DNA of 42,964 nt from DATKHR01 sp035510155 (GCA_035510155.1 DATKHR010000153.1:1-42964); one strand, 5' to 3'. Shown: positions 31,209 through 40,144, numbered from the stretch's first letter. Notes: generated by a model not told the origin, from the sequence alone. Numbers and translations: made by a program.

Positions 31209-32858
31209 ATGCTCGAAGTGGTGCCGCTCGGCGGCCTTGGCGAATTCGGGATGAACATGCTCGCGCTCTCATGGGGCGAGACGACGATTGTCGTCGACGC
31301 CGGCGTGATGTTTCCGGATCCCGAACTGCTGGGCGTCGACCGCATCATCCCGGATCTCTCGTACCTGGAAAAGTCCCGAGCGGCGGCCCTGGTGTTGACG
31401 CATGGGCATGAGGATCACATCGGCGCCGTGCCGCATGTCGTGCCCCTCGTCGACGGCCCGATCTACGGCACGCCGCTGACACTGGCGCTCGTCGAGCCCA
31501 AGTTACAGGAACACGGCCTCGACAGCGCCCACCGGCTCGTGTCGGTGCAGCCGCGTCAGCGGGTGACCGTCGGCGCGTTCGAGATCGAGTTCATCCGGGT
31601 GACGCACAGCATGCCGGATTGCGTCGCACTCGCCATCCACACGCCGATCGGGGTCGTCGTTCACACCGGCGACTTCAAGATCGATCAGACGCCGATTGAC
31701 GGCGAGCACTTCGACGTTCATCGGTTCGCGGAGCTTGGGACCGCAGGTGTTCTGGCGCTCTTCGCCGATAGCACGAACATCGATCGGCGCGGGTTTACGG
31801 GCTCCGAGCGTGACGTGATTGAGGCCTTCGAGGAGATCTTCACCAGCTCGACGGGGAAGCTCGTCGTCGCTGCATTCGCGTCGAGCATCTACCGGATGCA
31901 GATTCTCGTGGACCTGGCGTCCCAGTTCGACCGCAAGGTGGCGTTCGTCGGCCGCGGGATGATACAGAACTCGGAGATCGCGCAGCGCCTCGGCCATCTC
32001 CGGATCCCGGCCGGCGTTCAAATCCGCGACTCGGACGTCGGCAACTACCCTGCCCAGGATGTCCTGTGCCTTGTGACCGGGTCGCAAGGCGAGCCTGCGG
32101 CGGCGCTGTCGCGCATCGCCATCGACGACCACCGGCACGTGAAGGTCGGCGACGACGACACGGTTGTGTTGTCGGCGCGGGCGATTCCCGGCAACGAGAA
32201 GCCCATCGGCCGGGTCATCAATCATCTCGCGCACCGCGGGGCCGACGTCATCCACGAAGGCATCAAGCACGTTCACGTGTCCGGTCACGGGAGCGAGGAA
32301 GAGCTCAAGCTGATGCTGTCGCTGGTCCGCCCGCGTTACTTTGTGCCGGTGCACGGCGAGTACCGTCAGCTCTCCCAGCACGCGCGCGTCGCGCGGAAGG
32401 TGTTCGCCGGGCGCGATCCGCGACCGGAAATTCTGCTCGCCGAGAACGGCGACGTGCTCACGTTCGACACGACGGGCGCCCGCATTGCGGGCAAGGCGCC
32501 GGTCGGCCGTGTGCTCATCGACGACACCCTCACAGGCGAGGTTGGTGACGAAGTCCTGCGCGACCGGCGACACCTGGCCGAGGACGGCCTGGTCGTGCCG
32601 GTGGTCGCCATCAGCAAGCAGACGGGTGCGCTCGAGGGCGTGCCCGACATCATCACGCGCGGGTTCGTCATGGAGAACAGCGAGGCGCTGCTCGCCGACG
32701 GTACCCGGCTGCTGAGCGACGTCGTTGAGCACACGAGCGTGGAGGAAAGGACCGATCAAGGGCTCATCAAGGAGAAGCTGCGTGTGGAACTGCGGCGGTT
32801 CTTTCGCAAGCGTTCGGGCCGGCGGCCCTTCGTGCTGCCCGTCATCATGGAGATTTGA
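31209..32858 (+). CDS. rnj: Ribonuclease J
   Basis: The protein has 549 residues from the ATG at 31209, giving MLEVVPLGGLGEFGMNML, the standard RNase J start. The metallo-beta-lactamase zinc motif is HGHEDH at residues 65-70. The beta-CASP part includes FADSTNIDRRGFTGSE, ASSIYRMQ, LVTGSQGEP and SGHGSEEELKLML. The region RPRYFVPVHGEYRQL precedes the C-terminal domain (VLPVIMEI at the end). The enzyme has endonuclease and 5'-to-3' exonuclease activity in rRNA maturation and mRNA decay, and its presence suggests an RNase J-based decay system here. ftsK follows 3 bp after its stop. Confidence 0.96.
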   Translation: MLEVVPLGGLGEFGMNMLALSWGETTIVVDAGVMFPDPELLGVDRIIPDLSYLEKSRAAALVLTHGHEDHIGAVPHVVPLVDGPIYGTPLTLALVEPKLQEHGLDSAHRLVSVQPRQRVTVGAFEIEFIRVTHSMPDCVALAIHTPIGVVVHTGDFKIDQTPIDGEHFDVHRFAELGTAGVLALFADSTNIDRRGFTGSERDVIEAFEEIFTSSTGKLVVAAFASSIYRMQILVDLASQFDRKVAFVGRGMIQNSEIAQRLGHLRIPAGVQIRDSDVGNYPAQDVLCLVTGSQGEPAAALSRIAIDDHRHVKVGDDDTVVLSARAIPGNEKPIGRVINHLAHRGADVIHEGIKHVHVSGHGSEEELKLMLSLVRPRYFVPVHGEYRQLSQHARVARKVFAGRDPRPEILLAENGDVLTFDTTGARIAGKAPVGRVLIDDTLTGEVGDEVLRDRRHLAEDGLVVPVVAISKQTGALEGVPDIITRGFVMENSEALLADGTRLLSDVVEHTSVEERTDQGLIKEKLRVELRRFFRKRSGRRPFVLPVIMEI

Positions 32859-32861
32859 CAC

Positions 32862-35360
32862 GTGAGGGCGTCGACCGTTTCGCGGCGAGTCAGCGAGTTC
32901 GTGGGCGTGGCATTGTTCGCCGCAGCGCTCATCTGGATTGTCGCGCTCGCGACCTACGAGCCGACCGACCCCGCATGGTTCTTCAGCACCGGTCTCCACA
33001 CGGTGCCGGCCAACTTTGCCGGCAGAGTCGGTGCGTTTCTCGCGGAGCTGTCGTTCCAGCTCTTCGGCTACGCCTCGTACTCCATTCCGGCGGTGTTCGT
33101 CGTCGTCGGCTGGAACTACTTCTGGTGCCGCACCCTCGATGCCGCCGCGACGAAGGCCGCCGGCGCGATCCTCCTCGTGTCGTGCATCAGCGCGTTTCTC
33201 AGTCTGGTGTTCGGCTCGCTCGACGTCGCCGGCAAGCCATTTCGCGCCGGTGGCTACGTGGGCGAGCTCCTTGCCAGGGAGATGTCCGACTACCTCGCGC
33301 GCACGGGCTCGCTCATCGTGATCCTCGCCATGATCTTCCTCGCGGTCATCATGTCGACGCAGTTTTCCTTCGGGCGCTTCTTCGGCGCCATTCTGGGCTC
33401 GCTCAAGGCAGCCGCCACGCGGGGCGTCGACTCGTTGCACGCATGGCGTGAAGAACGGCGACGGGAACAGGAGCGACGCGAGGTCATCGCGAAGCACACG
33501 AAAAAGGGCGCAGTGCCCCCTGACATCAGGCGATCGGCGCTCGCATTGGGGTCGGCCGCGACCGACGCCGAGGGCGCCGACATGGGCGACGACCGGCGGC
33601 CGGCCATGCCATCCCGCGCCGGTGGGGGACGCGACGGCATGGTCAAGGAGGGCGCCCGGACGCTCGACAAAGCGAAGGCAGGTCGCGGCGAGGGGGAGGG
33701 CCGCGGGGCCGGGCGACATGACGCTGCCGACGACGCGGGCAAGCACGACCCTGGGGACGAAGACGCCGCCGGCGGCAATGTCGCGCGCTCCGGATTTGCA
33801 GGCTGGCGGTCCGCCCTCAAGCCGCCGAAGGTCACGGTGGCGACGCCGCTGCCGCTGCCCGATCCCGAGCCCATCTCGAAAGCGCCGGCCGAGCGCCGGA
33901 AGGGAGACTACACGCTGCCGCCCCTGGCGCTGCTCGACGCCGCCAAAACGGAGCGGAAGATCGACGAGCGCGAGCTGATGGAGAGCGCACGCCTGCTCGA
34001 AGAAAAGTGCCGGGAGTTCTCGGTCGAGGGCGCGGTCGTCCAGATTCATCCCGGCCCCGTCGTCACGACCTACGAATTCAAGCCGGACGCAGGGGTCAAA
34101 TACGCGAAGATCACCAGCCTCGCGGACGACCTCTGCCTGGCGATGCAGGCCGAATCGGTGCTCATCGACCGCATCCCCGGCAAATCCACCGTCGGCATCC
34201 AGATTCCCAATCGAAACCGCGAGCAGATCTCGCTGCGCGAACTGCTCGAGTCGGAGATGTATCGCCGATCAACGTCGAAATTGACGCTCGCGCTCGGCAA
34301 GACGATTCACGGCGAGCCGTACATGGCGGACCTGACGACGATGCCGCACCTGCTCATCGCCGGGTCGACCGGGGCTGGCAAGTCGGTCGGCATCAACGCC
34401 ATGCTGACCAGCATCCTCTATCGCTCGACCCCCGACGATGTGCGGCTGATCCTGGTGGATCCGAAACGGCTCGAGCTCGGGATGTACGACGACATTCCGC
34501 ACCTGATGACGCCGGTCGTCGTGGATCCCAAGCAAGCGGCCAATGCTCTGCGCTGGGCGGTCCGTGAGATGGAGGAGCGCTATAAGCAGCTCGCTGCGGA
34601 GGGCGTTCGCAACATCGAGCAGTACAACCGGAACATGACGCACGCGGCGCTCGAGAGACGCGAGCCGAAGGAAGGCCAGGAATTCAAGAGCCTCCCGTTC
34701 ATTGTCGTCGTCATAGACGAGCTGGCCGACCTGATGATGGTTGCCGGCAACGAGGTGGAAGAATCGATTGCGCGCCTCGCGCAGATGGCGCGCGCCGTCG
34801 GTATCCATCTGGTCCTCGCGACCCAGCGGCCGTCGGTTGACGTGATCACGGGGCTCATCAAGGCAAATCTTCCGTCGCGGATCGCGTTCCGCGCGGCGAC
34901 CAAGATCGACTCGCGCACGATTCTCGACGGCAACGGTGCAGAGCAGCTGCTCGGCCGGGGCGACATGCTCTTTTTGCCTCCCGCTTCGTCTCGATTCACT
35001 CGCGTCCACGGGCCGTATATCTCCGAGCAGGAGACCGCGCGTCTCGCAAGCTATCTGCGCAAGCAGGGCCGCCCGATCTACGACGAGAGCATTACGGCGG
35101 ATGACAAGACAGCGGCCGACGGCAGTCTCGAGCTCGAGAAGGACGATTTGTACGAGGAAGCCGCGCGCATCGTGGTCTCGAGCGGGCAGGCGTCTATTTC
35201 GTACCTTCAGCGCCGCCTGCGCATCGGATTCAGCCGCGCGGCGCGGCTCGTGGACATGATGGAAGCGGAAGGGCTCGTGTCGCCGGGCACGGGCGGAAAG
35301 GCGCGTGAGGTGCTCGTCGACAAGCATTACTTCGACGAAGTTGACGCGCAGCTACGGTAA
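32862..35360 (+). CDS. ftsK: DNA translocase FtsK/SpoIIIE
   Basis: A 832-residue septal DNA pump. About four transmembrane segments occupy residues 12-175. A linker (about 195-350) is rich in Arg, Gly, Asp and Ala and is probably disordered. The motor begins near residue 375: VVQIHPGPVVTTYEFKP, Walker A GSTGAGKS at residue 501, VDPKRLELGMYDDIPHL and FIVVVIDELADLMM. The C-terminal gamma winged helix reads ASISYLQRRLRIGFSRAARLVDMMEAEGLV and would recognise KOPS-type polarity sequences. The GTG start at 32862 follows the rnj stop by 3 bp. It resolves chromosome dimers at division and is next to a cell-separation amidase gene. Confidence 0.95.
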   Translation: MRASTVSRRVSEFVGVALFAAALIWIVALATYEPTDPAWFFSTGLHTVPANFAGRVGAFLAELSFQLFGYASYSIPAVFVVVGWNYFWCRTLDAAATKAAGAILLVSCISAFLSLVFGSLDVAGKPFRAGGYVGELLAREMSDYLARTGSLIVILAMIFLAVIMSTQFSFGRFFGAILGSLKAAATRGVDSLHAWREERRREQERREVIAKHTKKGAVPPDIRRSALALGSAATDAEGADMGDDRRPAMPSRAGGGRDGMVKEGARTLDKAKAGRGEGEGRGAGRHDAADDAGKHDPGDEDAAGGNVARSGFAGWRSALKPPKVTVATPLPLPDPEPISKAPAERRKGDYTLPPLALLDAAKTERKIDERELMESARLLEEKCREFSVEGAVVQIHPGPVVTTYEFKPDAGVKYAKITSLADDLCLAMQAESVLIDRIPGKSTVGIQIPNRNREQISLRELLESEMYRRSTSKLTLALGKTIHGEPYMADLTTMPHLLIAGSTGAGKSVGINAMLTSILYRSTPDDVRLILVDPKRLELGMYDDIPHLMTPVVVDPKQAANALRWAVREMEERYKQLAAEGVRNIEQYNRNMTHAALERREPKEGQEFKSLPFIVVVIDELADLMMVAGNEVEESIARLAQMARAVGIHLVLATQRPSVDVITGLIKANLPSRIAFRAATKIDSRTILDGNGAEQLLGRGDMLFLPPASSRFTRVHGPYISEQETARLASYLRKQGRPIYDESITADDKTAADGSLELEKDDLYEEAARIVVSSGQASISYLQRRLRIGFSRAARLVDMMEAEGLVSPGTGGKAREVLVDKHYFDEVDAQLR

Positions 35361-35366
35361 TTGTTT

Positions 35367-37442
35367 ATGGTGAAGCCCACACTCGCTTTCGCGCTGGCCG
35401 TCTTGACCGCCTTGCCCGCCGTGCCGCCGGTCCGCACGATGTACAACGACGCGTTCGCGCGCGAGCGGGCCGTGCGCGCAGCCATGAACGAGGACGATGC
35501 CGATCCGTCCGTCCTGGCGGACCTGCGCGCCGTCGTCGCACGTTACGAGCGCGTGGTGCGGCACTACCCGGCCAGCAGTTATTGCGACAACGCGCTGTGG
35601 CAAGCGGCGGAGCTCGAGCTCGATGCGTTTGTGAAGTTCGGTCAGCCTCAGGACAAGGACGCTGGCCTGCGGCTGCTGCGACAGCTTGCATCCATGTATC
35701 CGACGAGCAAGCTGGCGGCGCAGGTGCCCGCCCAGTTGGCGCGGTGGACCGCTGAACCGAGTCAACCACCGCGTGTGGTGGAGCCGCCAAAGCCGACTGT
35801 CACCGAGGCGCCGGCATTGCCCTCGTCCCGCGCGCCGGCCCCGCGTGTGACCGACGCGCGAGCCGTGGAAGGACCGCGCCCGATCGAATCGCACGGCGCC
35901 GACAGGAACGGCTTGGCGACGATTAAAGAGATCAGGCGTCTTGTCCTCGCCGATGCGGTCCGCATTGTGATCGAGCTCGACGCTGAAGTCGAGTTCCGGC
36001 AGGATCGACTCTCCAACCCGTCGCGCGTGTTTGTCGATCTGGCGGGCACGAAGGCGGCGGCGGCGCTGGCCGAGCAGACCGTGCGATTTGAGCGCGATGC
36101 CGACGTCGTTCGACAGGTCCGCATCGGCCGCCACCCGAACAACACGACGCGCGTCGTGCTGGACTCGACCGGGATTTCGAGCTACAGCGTGTACCCGTTG
36201 TACGGGCCGTACCGCCTCGTGATCGACTGCATTCGCGACACGGCCGCCTTGGCTACGACCGGAACCCTGGGAGCGGGCGGGGCTCCGCCGACGACAGCCG
36301 CGGCTCCAGCCAGGTCCGAAGCGCCGGGGCGGCGAGAGGTCCGATCCCCGCCGACGTCGCCCCCGCTCCGCGCGCACGCGGTCACGCCGGTCTGGTTGCG
36401 CACCGCGCCCGGGAACGTGCCGCAGCACACCTTGCTCCTGGCAGAAGCACGCGCGGCGGAGGCGAGTGCGAGCCTGCCGAACGTCGCTGCCGCGCGAGCA
36501 ACCCTTCCGGCGGCGCCGACCCCATCGCCCCCCGTACCGCCCGCCACGCTGCCGCCAGCTCGGGCGGCAGCCGCAGGAACCGAACGGGGCGCGGGAGACA
36601 CTGGACCAGAGACGGACGCAGGACCAAAGACAGACCAAGGATCAACCACCGATCAAGCACCAGGCACCAAGGACCAGGGACCCGGAAGGCCTGGCGCGCG
36701 CAACAGCAACGGCGGATTCTCGATCGCAAGACAGCTGGGACTCGGCGTGTCGCGGATCGTGATTGACGCCGGGCACGGCGGGCACGACCCGGGTGCGCAG
36801 GCTCGTGGCGTCGTCGAGGCCGAGCTGGTGCTCGACGTGGCGTTGCGGGTCGAGAAGCTGCTGAAGAAAGTTCCGGGCGTCGAGGTGGTGCTGACCCGCC
36901 GAACCGACGAGTTCGTCGCCCTTCAAGAGCGAACAGCGATCGCGAACCGCGAAGGCGCCGATTTGTTTCTCTCGATCCATGCCAACGCAAGCCCCAGCGC
37001 GCAGGTGCACGGCATCGAGACGTACTTCCTCAACTTTGCGACGAACCTGAGCGCAGCCGCCGTGGCCGCCCGCGAGAACGCGGCGTCGGGCCAGGGGATG
37101 AATGCGCTGCCGGACATCGTCAAGGCCATCGCGCTCAACAACAAGCTCGACGAATCTCGCGACTTCGCCACCGAGGTTCAGCACGCGATGGTCGAGCGCC
37201 TGCGGTCGTCGAACAAGACGATCAAGGATCTGGGCGTCAAGCAGGCGCCGTTTGTCGTGCTTATCGGCGCGTCCATGCCGAGCGTGCTCGCGGAGATTGG
37301 GTTCGTGACCAACGCGCAGGAGGCGAGGCTGGTGAAGAGCAACGGTTACCGACAGCGTATCGCCGATGCGTTGTTCGCGGCGATCAAGAAGTATCAGACG
37401 TCGCTCAAGAACACGACGGTCGTAGCGTCACAACAGCCCTGA
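35367..37442 (+). CDS. N-acetylmuramoyl-L-alanine amidase with TPR-like and AMIN domains
   Basis: A 691-residue exported cell-wall hydrolase. The N-terminal hydrophobic stretch (VKPTLAFALAVLTALPAVP) is a probable signal peptide. Residues about 30-130 look like two TPR-type helical hairpins (YERVVRHYPASSYCDNALWQAAEL, LRLLRQLASMYPTSKLA). An AMIN domain follows (about 185-290, with VRIVIELDAEVEFRQDRL, RVFVDLAG). A Pro/Ala/Thr linker (about 300-455) contains a repeat-derived stretch. The catalytic amidase_3 domain starts SRIVIDAGHGGHDPGA (His470), with SIHANA and LAEIGFVTN supplying the further zinc His and catalytic Glu. ATG at 35367 preferred over TTG at 35361. AMIN domains target septal peptidoglycan, in keeping with ftsK just upstream. 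Confidence 0.93.
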   Translation: MVKPTLAFALAVLTALPAVPPVRTMYNDAFARERAVRAAMNEDDADPSVLADLRAVVARYERVVRHYPASSYCDNALWQAAELELDAFVKFGQPQDKDAGLRLLRQLASMYPTSKLAAQVPAQLARWTAEPSQPPRVVEPPKPTVTEAPALPSSRAPAPRVTDARAVEGPRPIESHGADRNGLATIKEIRRLVLADAVRIVIELDAEVEFRQDRLSNPSRVFVDLAGTKAAAALAEQTVRFERDADVVRQVRIGRHPNNTTRVVLDSTGISSYSVYPLYGPYRLVIDCIRDTAALATTGTLGAGGAPPTTAAAPARSEAPGRREVRSPPTSPPLRAHAVTPVWLRTAPGNVPQHTLLLAEARAAEASASLPNVAAARATLPAAPTPSPPVPPATLPPARAAAAGTERGAGDTGPETDAGPKTDQGSTTDQAPGTKDQGPGRPGARNSNGGFSIARQLGLGVSRIVIDAGHGGHDPGAQARGVVEAELVLDVALRVEKLLKKVPGVEVVLTRRTDEFVALQERTAIANREGADLFLSIHANASPSAQVHGIETYFLNFATNLSAAAVAARENAASGQGMNALPDIVKAIALNNKLDESRDFATEVQHAMVERLRSSNKTIKDLGVKQAPFVVLIGASMPSVLAEIGFVTNAQEARLVKSNGYRQRIADALFAAIKKYQTSLKNTTVVASQQP
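36642..36683 (+). repeat. Degenerate 7-bp repeat array inside the amidase linker
   Basis: Six consecutive 7-bp units share A at position 4, C or T at 5, C at 6 and A (once C) at 7, with consensus RGNACCA. Looser GGACCA-like units continue upstream to about 36603. Since 7 is not a multiple of 3, the array is read in shifting phase, producing a Thr/Asp/Gln/Gly/Pro-rich linker (DQGSTTDQAPGTKDQGPG). The base composition (A/C/G, almost no T) is unlike the flanking coding sequence. Confidence 0.65.
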
Positions 37443-37476
37443 GGGTGGCCGCCCGGGGCCTCGCCGCCATGCACCT

Positions 37477-37641
37477 CTAGCGCGATCGCGACCAGAAGAG
37501 GATCGCGGCCAGAACGATGGCGGCCACGACCGACGCGAGCGCCAGCACGCCGGTCAGCCCGATCGCTCCGAAGACGACGTCGTACAACGATTGCGGTTTG
37601 GGCTCCACGATCTTCACGATGATCGGGGAGGACGGCTGCAC
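37477..37641 (-). CDS. 54-residue single-span membrane protein downstream of pepA
   Basis: From GTG 37641, only 2 bp after the pepA stop, a short frame encodes a protein beginning MQPSSPIIVKIVEPKPQSLYDVV, then a strongly hydrophobic span of about 27 residues (GAIGLTGVLALASVVAAIVLA) and a basic end FWSRSR. The composition is that of a real tail-type or single-span inner-membrane peptide rather than a random frame. Translational coupling to pepA is likely. It ends 35 bp from the convergent amidase stop. I do not recognise a family. Confidence 0.65.
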   Translation of the reverse strand: MQPSSPIIVKIVEPKPQSLYDVVFGAIGLTGVLALASVVAAIVLAAILFWSRSR

Positions 37642-37643
37642 GT

Positions 37644-39185
37644 TCAGGCTTCGAACGTTTCAAACGCCAGCATAGCCAACGTGCGAACCGCCACGCCCGT
37701 GGCGCCTTTCGGCATGAACGGCCGCGCTTCCTCCGCCCAGGCGGTGCCGGCGATGTCGACGTGCACCCATGGCAAGCCGCCGGTGAACTCTTTGAGAAAG
37801 AGCGCCGCCGTAATCGATCCGGCCGGGCGCCCGCCGGTATTCGACAAATCGGCAATCTCGCTCTTCAACTGCTCCCGGTAATCGTCGAAAACTGGCATGG
37901 GCCACGACCGGTCGCCTTCGCGATCCGCGACTCGTCGGACCTGCTCCACCCACGCGTTCGGCGTGCCGAAGAGTCCGCTGGTCGTCTTTCCAAGCGCCAC
38001 GACCACGGCACCAGTCAGGGTGGCGACGTCGACCAGGTGCGTCGCGCCGGTTGTCCGGGCGTACCAAAGACCGTCCCCGAGGATGAGACGTCCCTCCGCA
38101 TCGGTGTTGATGACTTCGACGGTCTTTCCGTCCGCGCTTTTGAGGATGTCACCCGGCTTGATCGCACGCCCGCCGGGCATGTTTTCCGTCGTGGGCACGA
38201 CGCCGATCACGCGGATCGGCGCTCCCAGGAGCCCGATGGCGCGCATCGCGCATGCGACAGCGGCGCCGCCCGCCATGTCGTCCTTCATCCGTTCCATGCC
38301 GTCGGCGGGCTTGATCGAGATGCCGCCGGTATCGAACGTAATCCCTTTGCCGACGAGCCCAAGCACCGGCGAGGGAGGCGCACCCGGGGGATCGTGACGG
38401 AAGACAATCAGCCGCGGCGGCTCGCTGCTGCCCCGCGCGACACCGAGCAGGAGCCCCATGCCGAGGTCGCCAATCTGCTTCTCGTCGAGGACGTCTGCGG
38501 TCACACCGCCCTCCGCGGCAATGGCCGCGGCCCGGCGGGCGAACTCACGCGGGGTAAGCGTGTTGCCTGGTTCGTTGGCCAGGTCCCGGGCCAGATTGCT
38601 GCACTCGCCGAGGATGCGGCCTCTCTTGATCGCCGTGGCCAGTGCCGACGTGTTTACGGTACCCTCGGCGACGAGGGTCCACGACGGCGGCGCGGCTGGC
38701 GTCGGCTCACTGGTCTTGTAGCCGCCGCCGTAGAACTCGGCCAGAGTCAATCCTTCGGCCGCGGCCTGCGCAAGTGTCGCGACGTCACCCGTGCCGCGAA
38801 CCACGAAGGCGACGCGGGCAATCCGCCGCTTGCGGGCGTCGTGTCCGGCGGCGGATGCGAGCTTGCGCAACACCTCGCTGTCGGCGGCGTCGCGTCGTCC
38901 GCCGCCGATGAGCTCCACGCGACTCACACGCCAACTCTTGTCGATGATTGGCGTGAGGAAGAGGTCAAACGCCTTGCCTTGAAACTCTTTCTGCGCCAGA
39001 GCGTGCGACACCTCGCCTCCCGCCGCCGTGTCGAGGCCGCCCGTCTCCGGCGAAGGTTCGTCCTCGAACCATGGGACCACCAACAGATCGGCGTCGACAC
39101 CGGACAGCGGACCAGAAAACATGGCGATGGTCCGGGGCACAGGAGCTCCCGGAGTAAAGTTGACGACGGCCGTGGCGGATGACAT
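37644..39185 (-). CDS. pepA: Leucyl aminopeptidase (PepA, M17)
   Basis: The protein has 513 residues from the ATG at 39185; a frame extension to 39467 is antisense to the PKD gene and is rejected. The C-terminal catalytic domain holds the M17 signature NTDAEGRLILGD, with further metal ligands in GKGITFDTGGISIKP and MKDDMAGGAAV. The N-terminal macro-like regulatory domain (about 1-170) is more divergent, as usual. It is a cytoplasmic di-metal hexameric exopeptidase that frees N-terminal amino acids; E. coli PepA also binds DNA in dimer resolution, which cannot be inferred here. It diverges from the PKD gene across 70 bp. Confidence 0.94.
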   Translation of the reverse strand: MSSATAVVNFTPGAPVPRTIAMFSGPLSGVDADLLVVPWFEDEPSPETGGLDTAAGGEVSHALAQKEFQGKAFDLFLTPIIDKSWRVSRVELIGGGRRDAADSEVLRKLASAAGHDARKRRIARVAFVVRGTGDVATLAQAAAEGLTLAEFYGGGYKTSEPTPAAPPSWTLVAEGTVNTSALATAIKRGRILGECSNLARDLANEPGNTLTPREFARRAAAIAAEGGVTADVLDEKQIGDLGMGLLLGVARGSSEPPRLIVFRHDPPGAPPSPVLGLVGKGITFDTGGISIKPADGMERMKDDMAGGAAVACAMRAIGLLGAPIRVIGVVPTTENMPGGRAIKPGDILKSADGKTVEVINTDAEGRLILGDGLWYARTTGATHLVDVATLTGAVVVALGKTTSGLFGTPNAWVEQVRRVADREGDRSWPMPVFDDYREQLKSEIADLSNTGGRPAGSITAALFLKEFTGGLPWVHVDIAGTAWAEEARPFMPKGATGVAVRTLAMLAFETFEA

Positions 39186-39209
39186 TCGTCGTATTATGGC
39201 TGATGGTGC

Positions 39210-39238
39210 TTGCCGGCGCGCATGGCGGCCGGTACAAT
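39210..39238 (+). promoter_or_regulatory. Candidate promoter of the PKD-ADOP block
   Basis: TTGCCG (39210-39215, 4 of 6) and TACAAT (39233-39238, 5 of 6) are 17 bp apart. Transcription would begin about 11 nt before the ATG at 39256, leaving almost no leader, and no Shine-Dalgarno is visible. Confidence 0.4.
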
Positions 39239-39255
39239 TGCGTGCAGCTTCTGCC

Positions 39256-39765
39256 ATGACTCGACTGGCCGCCTCGCTAGCGTTCGTCGCGCCCGTCGCG
39301 GTGATGGCGTTGCCTGCACCGGTCCCTTCATCCCCGCGAGGCGGCTCGCTGATTTCCGTCGCGTCGGCGGCGGCCGTTCGGCCCGCCGCCCAAAAGAGCG
39401 AGAAGGATGCCCCGCCAGACCCGAAACGCCCCAAACTGACCCTGAAGGCACAGCCGCTCATTGCCATGTCACCAGCCCGGGTCGTCCTGACGGCGGAGCT
39501 GGTCGGCGGGCCGGATGACTATGAGGACTACTACTGTCCAACCGTCGAGTGGGACTGGGGTGATGGCACGCAGTCCGCGTCGACGAATGACTGCGCTCCG
39601 TACGAACCCGGCAAGTCCGAAATCAAGCGCCGGTTCACGGTCGAGCATGTGTTTCGTGCCGGCACGTTCCGCGTCAGCTTTCGACTGAAGCGACGGGACA
39701 GGGCCGTGGCCCTTGCGACCGTCAACATTCAGATCCGCCCCGGGCTGCGCGATACGGGTCAGTAG
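39256..39765 (+). CDS. Exported PKD-like domain protein
   Basis: A 169-residue protein with an N-terminal signal-like segment (MTRLAASLAFVAPVAVMAL) followed by a Pro/Ala/Ser-rich stretch. Residues about 65-165 form a beta-sandwich resembling a PKD domain: VVLTAELVGG, then VEWDWGDGTQSASTNDC with the characteristic WDWGDGT, and FTVEHVFRAGTFRVSFRL. PKD domains mediate protein or polysaccharide contacts outside the cell. Two Cys (YYCPTVEW, TNDCAPYE) may form a disulfide. The frame is open further upstream, but that part is antisense to pepA. It is followed by a small exported protein and an ADOP permease, possibly an operon. Confidence 0.78.
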   Translation: MTRLAASLAFVAPVAVMALPAPVPSSPRGGSLISVASAAAVRPAAQKSEKDAPPDPKRPKLTLKAQPLIAMSPARVVLTAELVGGPDDYEDYYCPTVEWDWGDGTQSASTNDCAPYEPGKSEIKRRFTVEHVFRAGTFRVSFRLKRRDRAVALATVNIQIRPGLRDTGQ

Positions 39766-39847
39766 GCGTCCCACAAGCGGACAGTAGCCGACTCTCGGTC
39801 CCGGATCGGCCTCGTTTTCCCAATGAATTTGGACGACGTTCAATGCT

Positions 39848-40144
39848 TTGCCGCGTCGTTTTTGGCACGATCTTGGCCTTGCTGGCCGCGTGGCTGTTCG
39901 ACAACCGCTCGTCAAGGCCCTCGGTGCCGCGCTGGTTTTTGCCATCGCGCTCATCACCGTGGGGTTGTCGGCTGCGGCCGACGGTCCATTCACAATCGTC
40001 GTCCGGCCTGTGTTCGTACGCCTCGGCATCGACGTGAACATCAAGCTCGGCTCCTTGCACCTGCACGCCAACTGGTCGGCACTGCCGCCGGGCGCCTCTG
40101 ACGACGACGCGCCGCCAACCAAAACCCCCGCCAGCGGCCTCTAA
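39848..40144 (+). CDS. Small exported protein of unknown function
   Basis: The frame could start at TTG 39848 (98 residues) or GTG 39890 (84 residues). A basic start is followed by a hydrophobic core (ALGAALVFAIALITVGLSA) ending near AADG, consistent with a signal peptide. The mature part has beta-like segments GPFTIVVRPVFVRLGIDVNI and LHLHANWSALPPG, then a Pro/Asp/Thr-rich tail. The stop lies 7 bp before the permease GTG. I recognise no family. Two other frames are open here, one with a hydrophobic N-terminus from 39843, so frame choice is moderately uncertain. The stretch 39766-39847 before it shows nothing else. Confidence 0.45.
   Translation: MPRRFWHDLGLAGRVAVRQPLVKALGAALVFAIALITVGLSAAADGPFTIVVRPVFVRLGIDVNIKLGSLHLHANWSALPPGASDDDAPPTKTPASGL

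Noticed and set aside
31503..34049. 848-residue open frame on the minus strand
   Set aside because: It is antisense to rnj and ftsK, both certain genes. The translation is Arg/His/Asp-rich without domains, a usual effect of codon bias in high-GC DNA.
39848..39960. Degenerate copy of an ADOP N-terminus
   Set aside because: A segment DLGLAGRVAVRQPL followed by a hydrophobic stretch vaguely resembles the ADOP start, but the next residues do not match and the frame continues into unrelated sequence.
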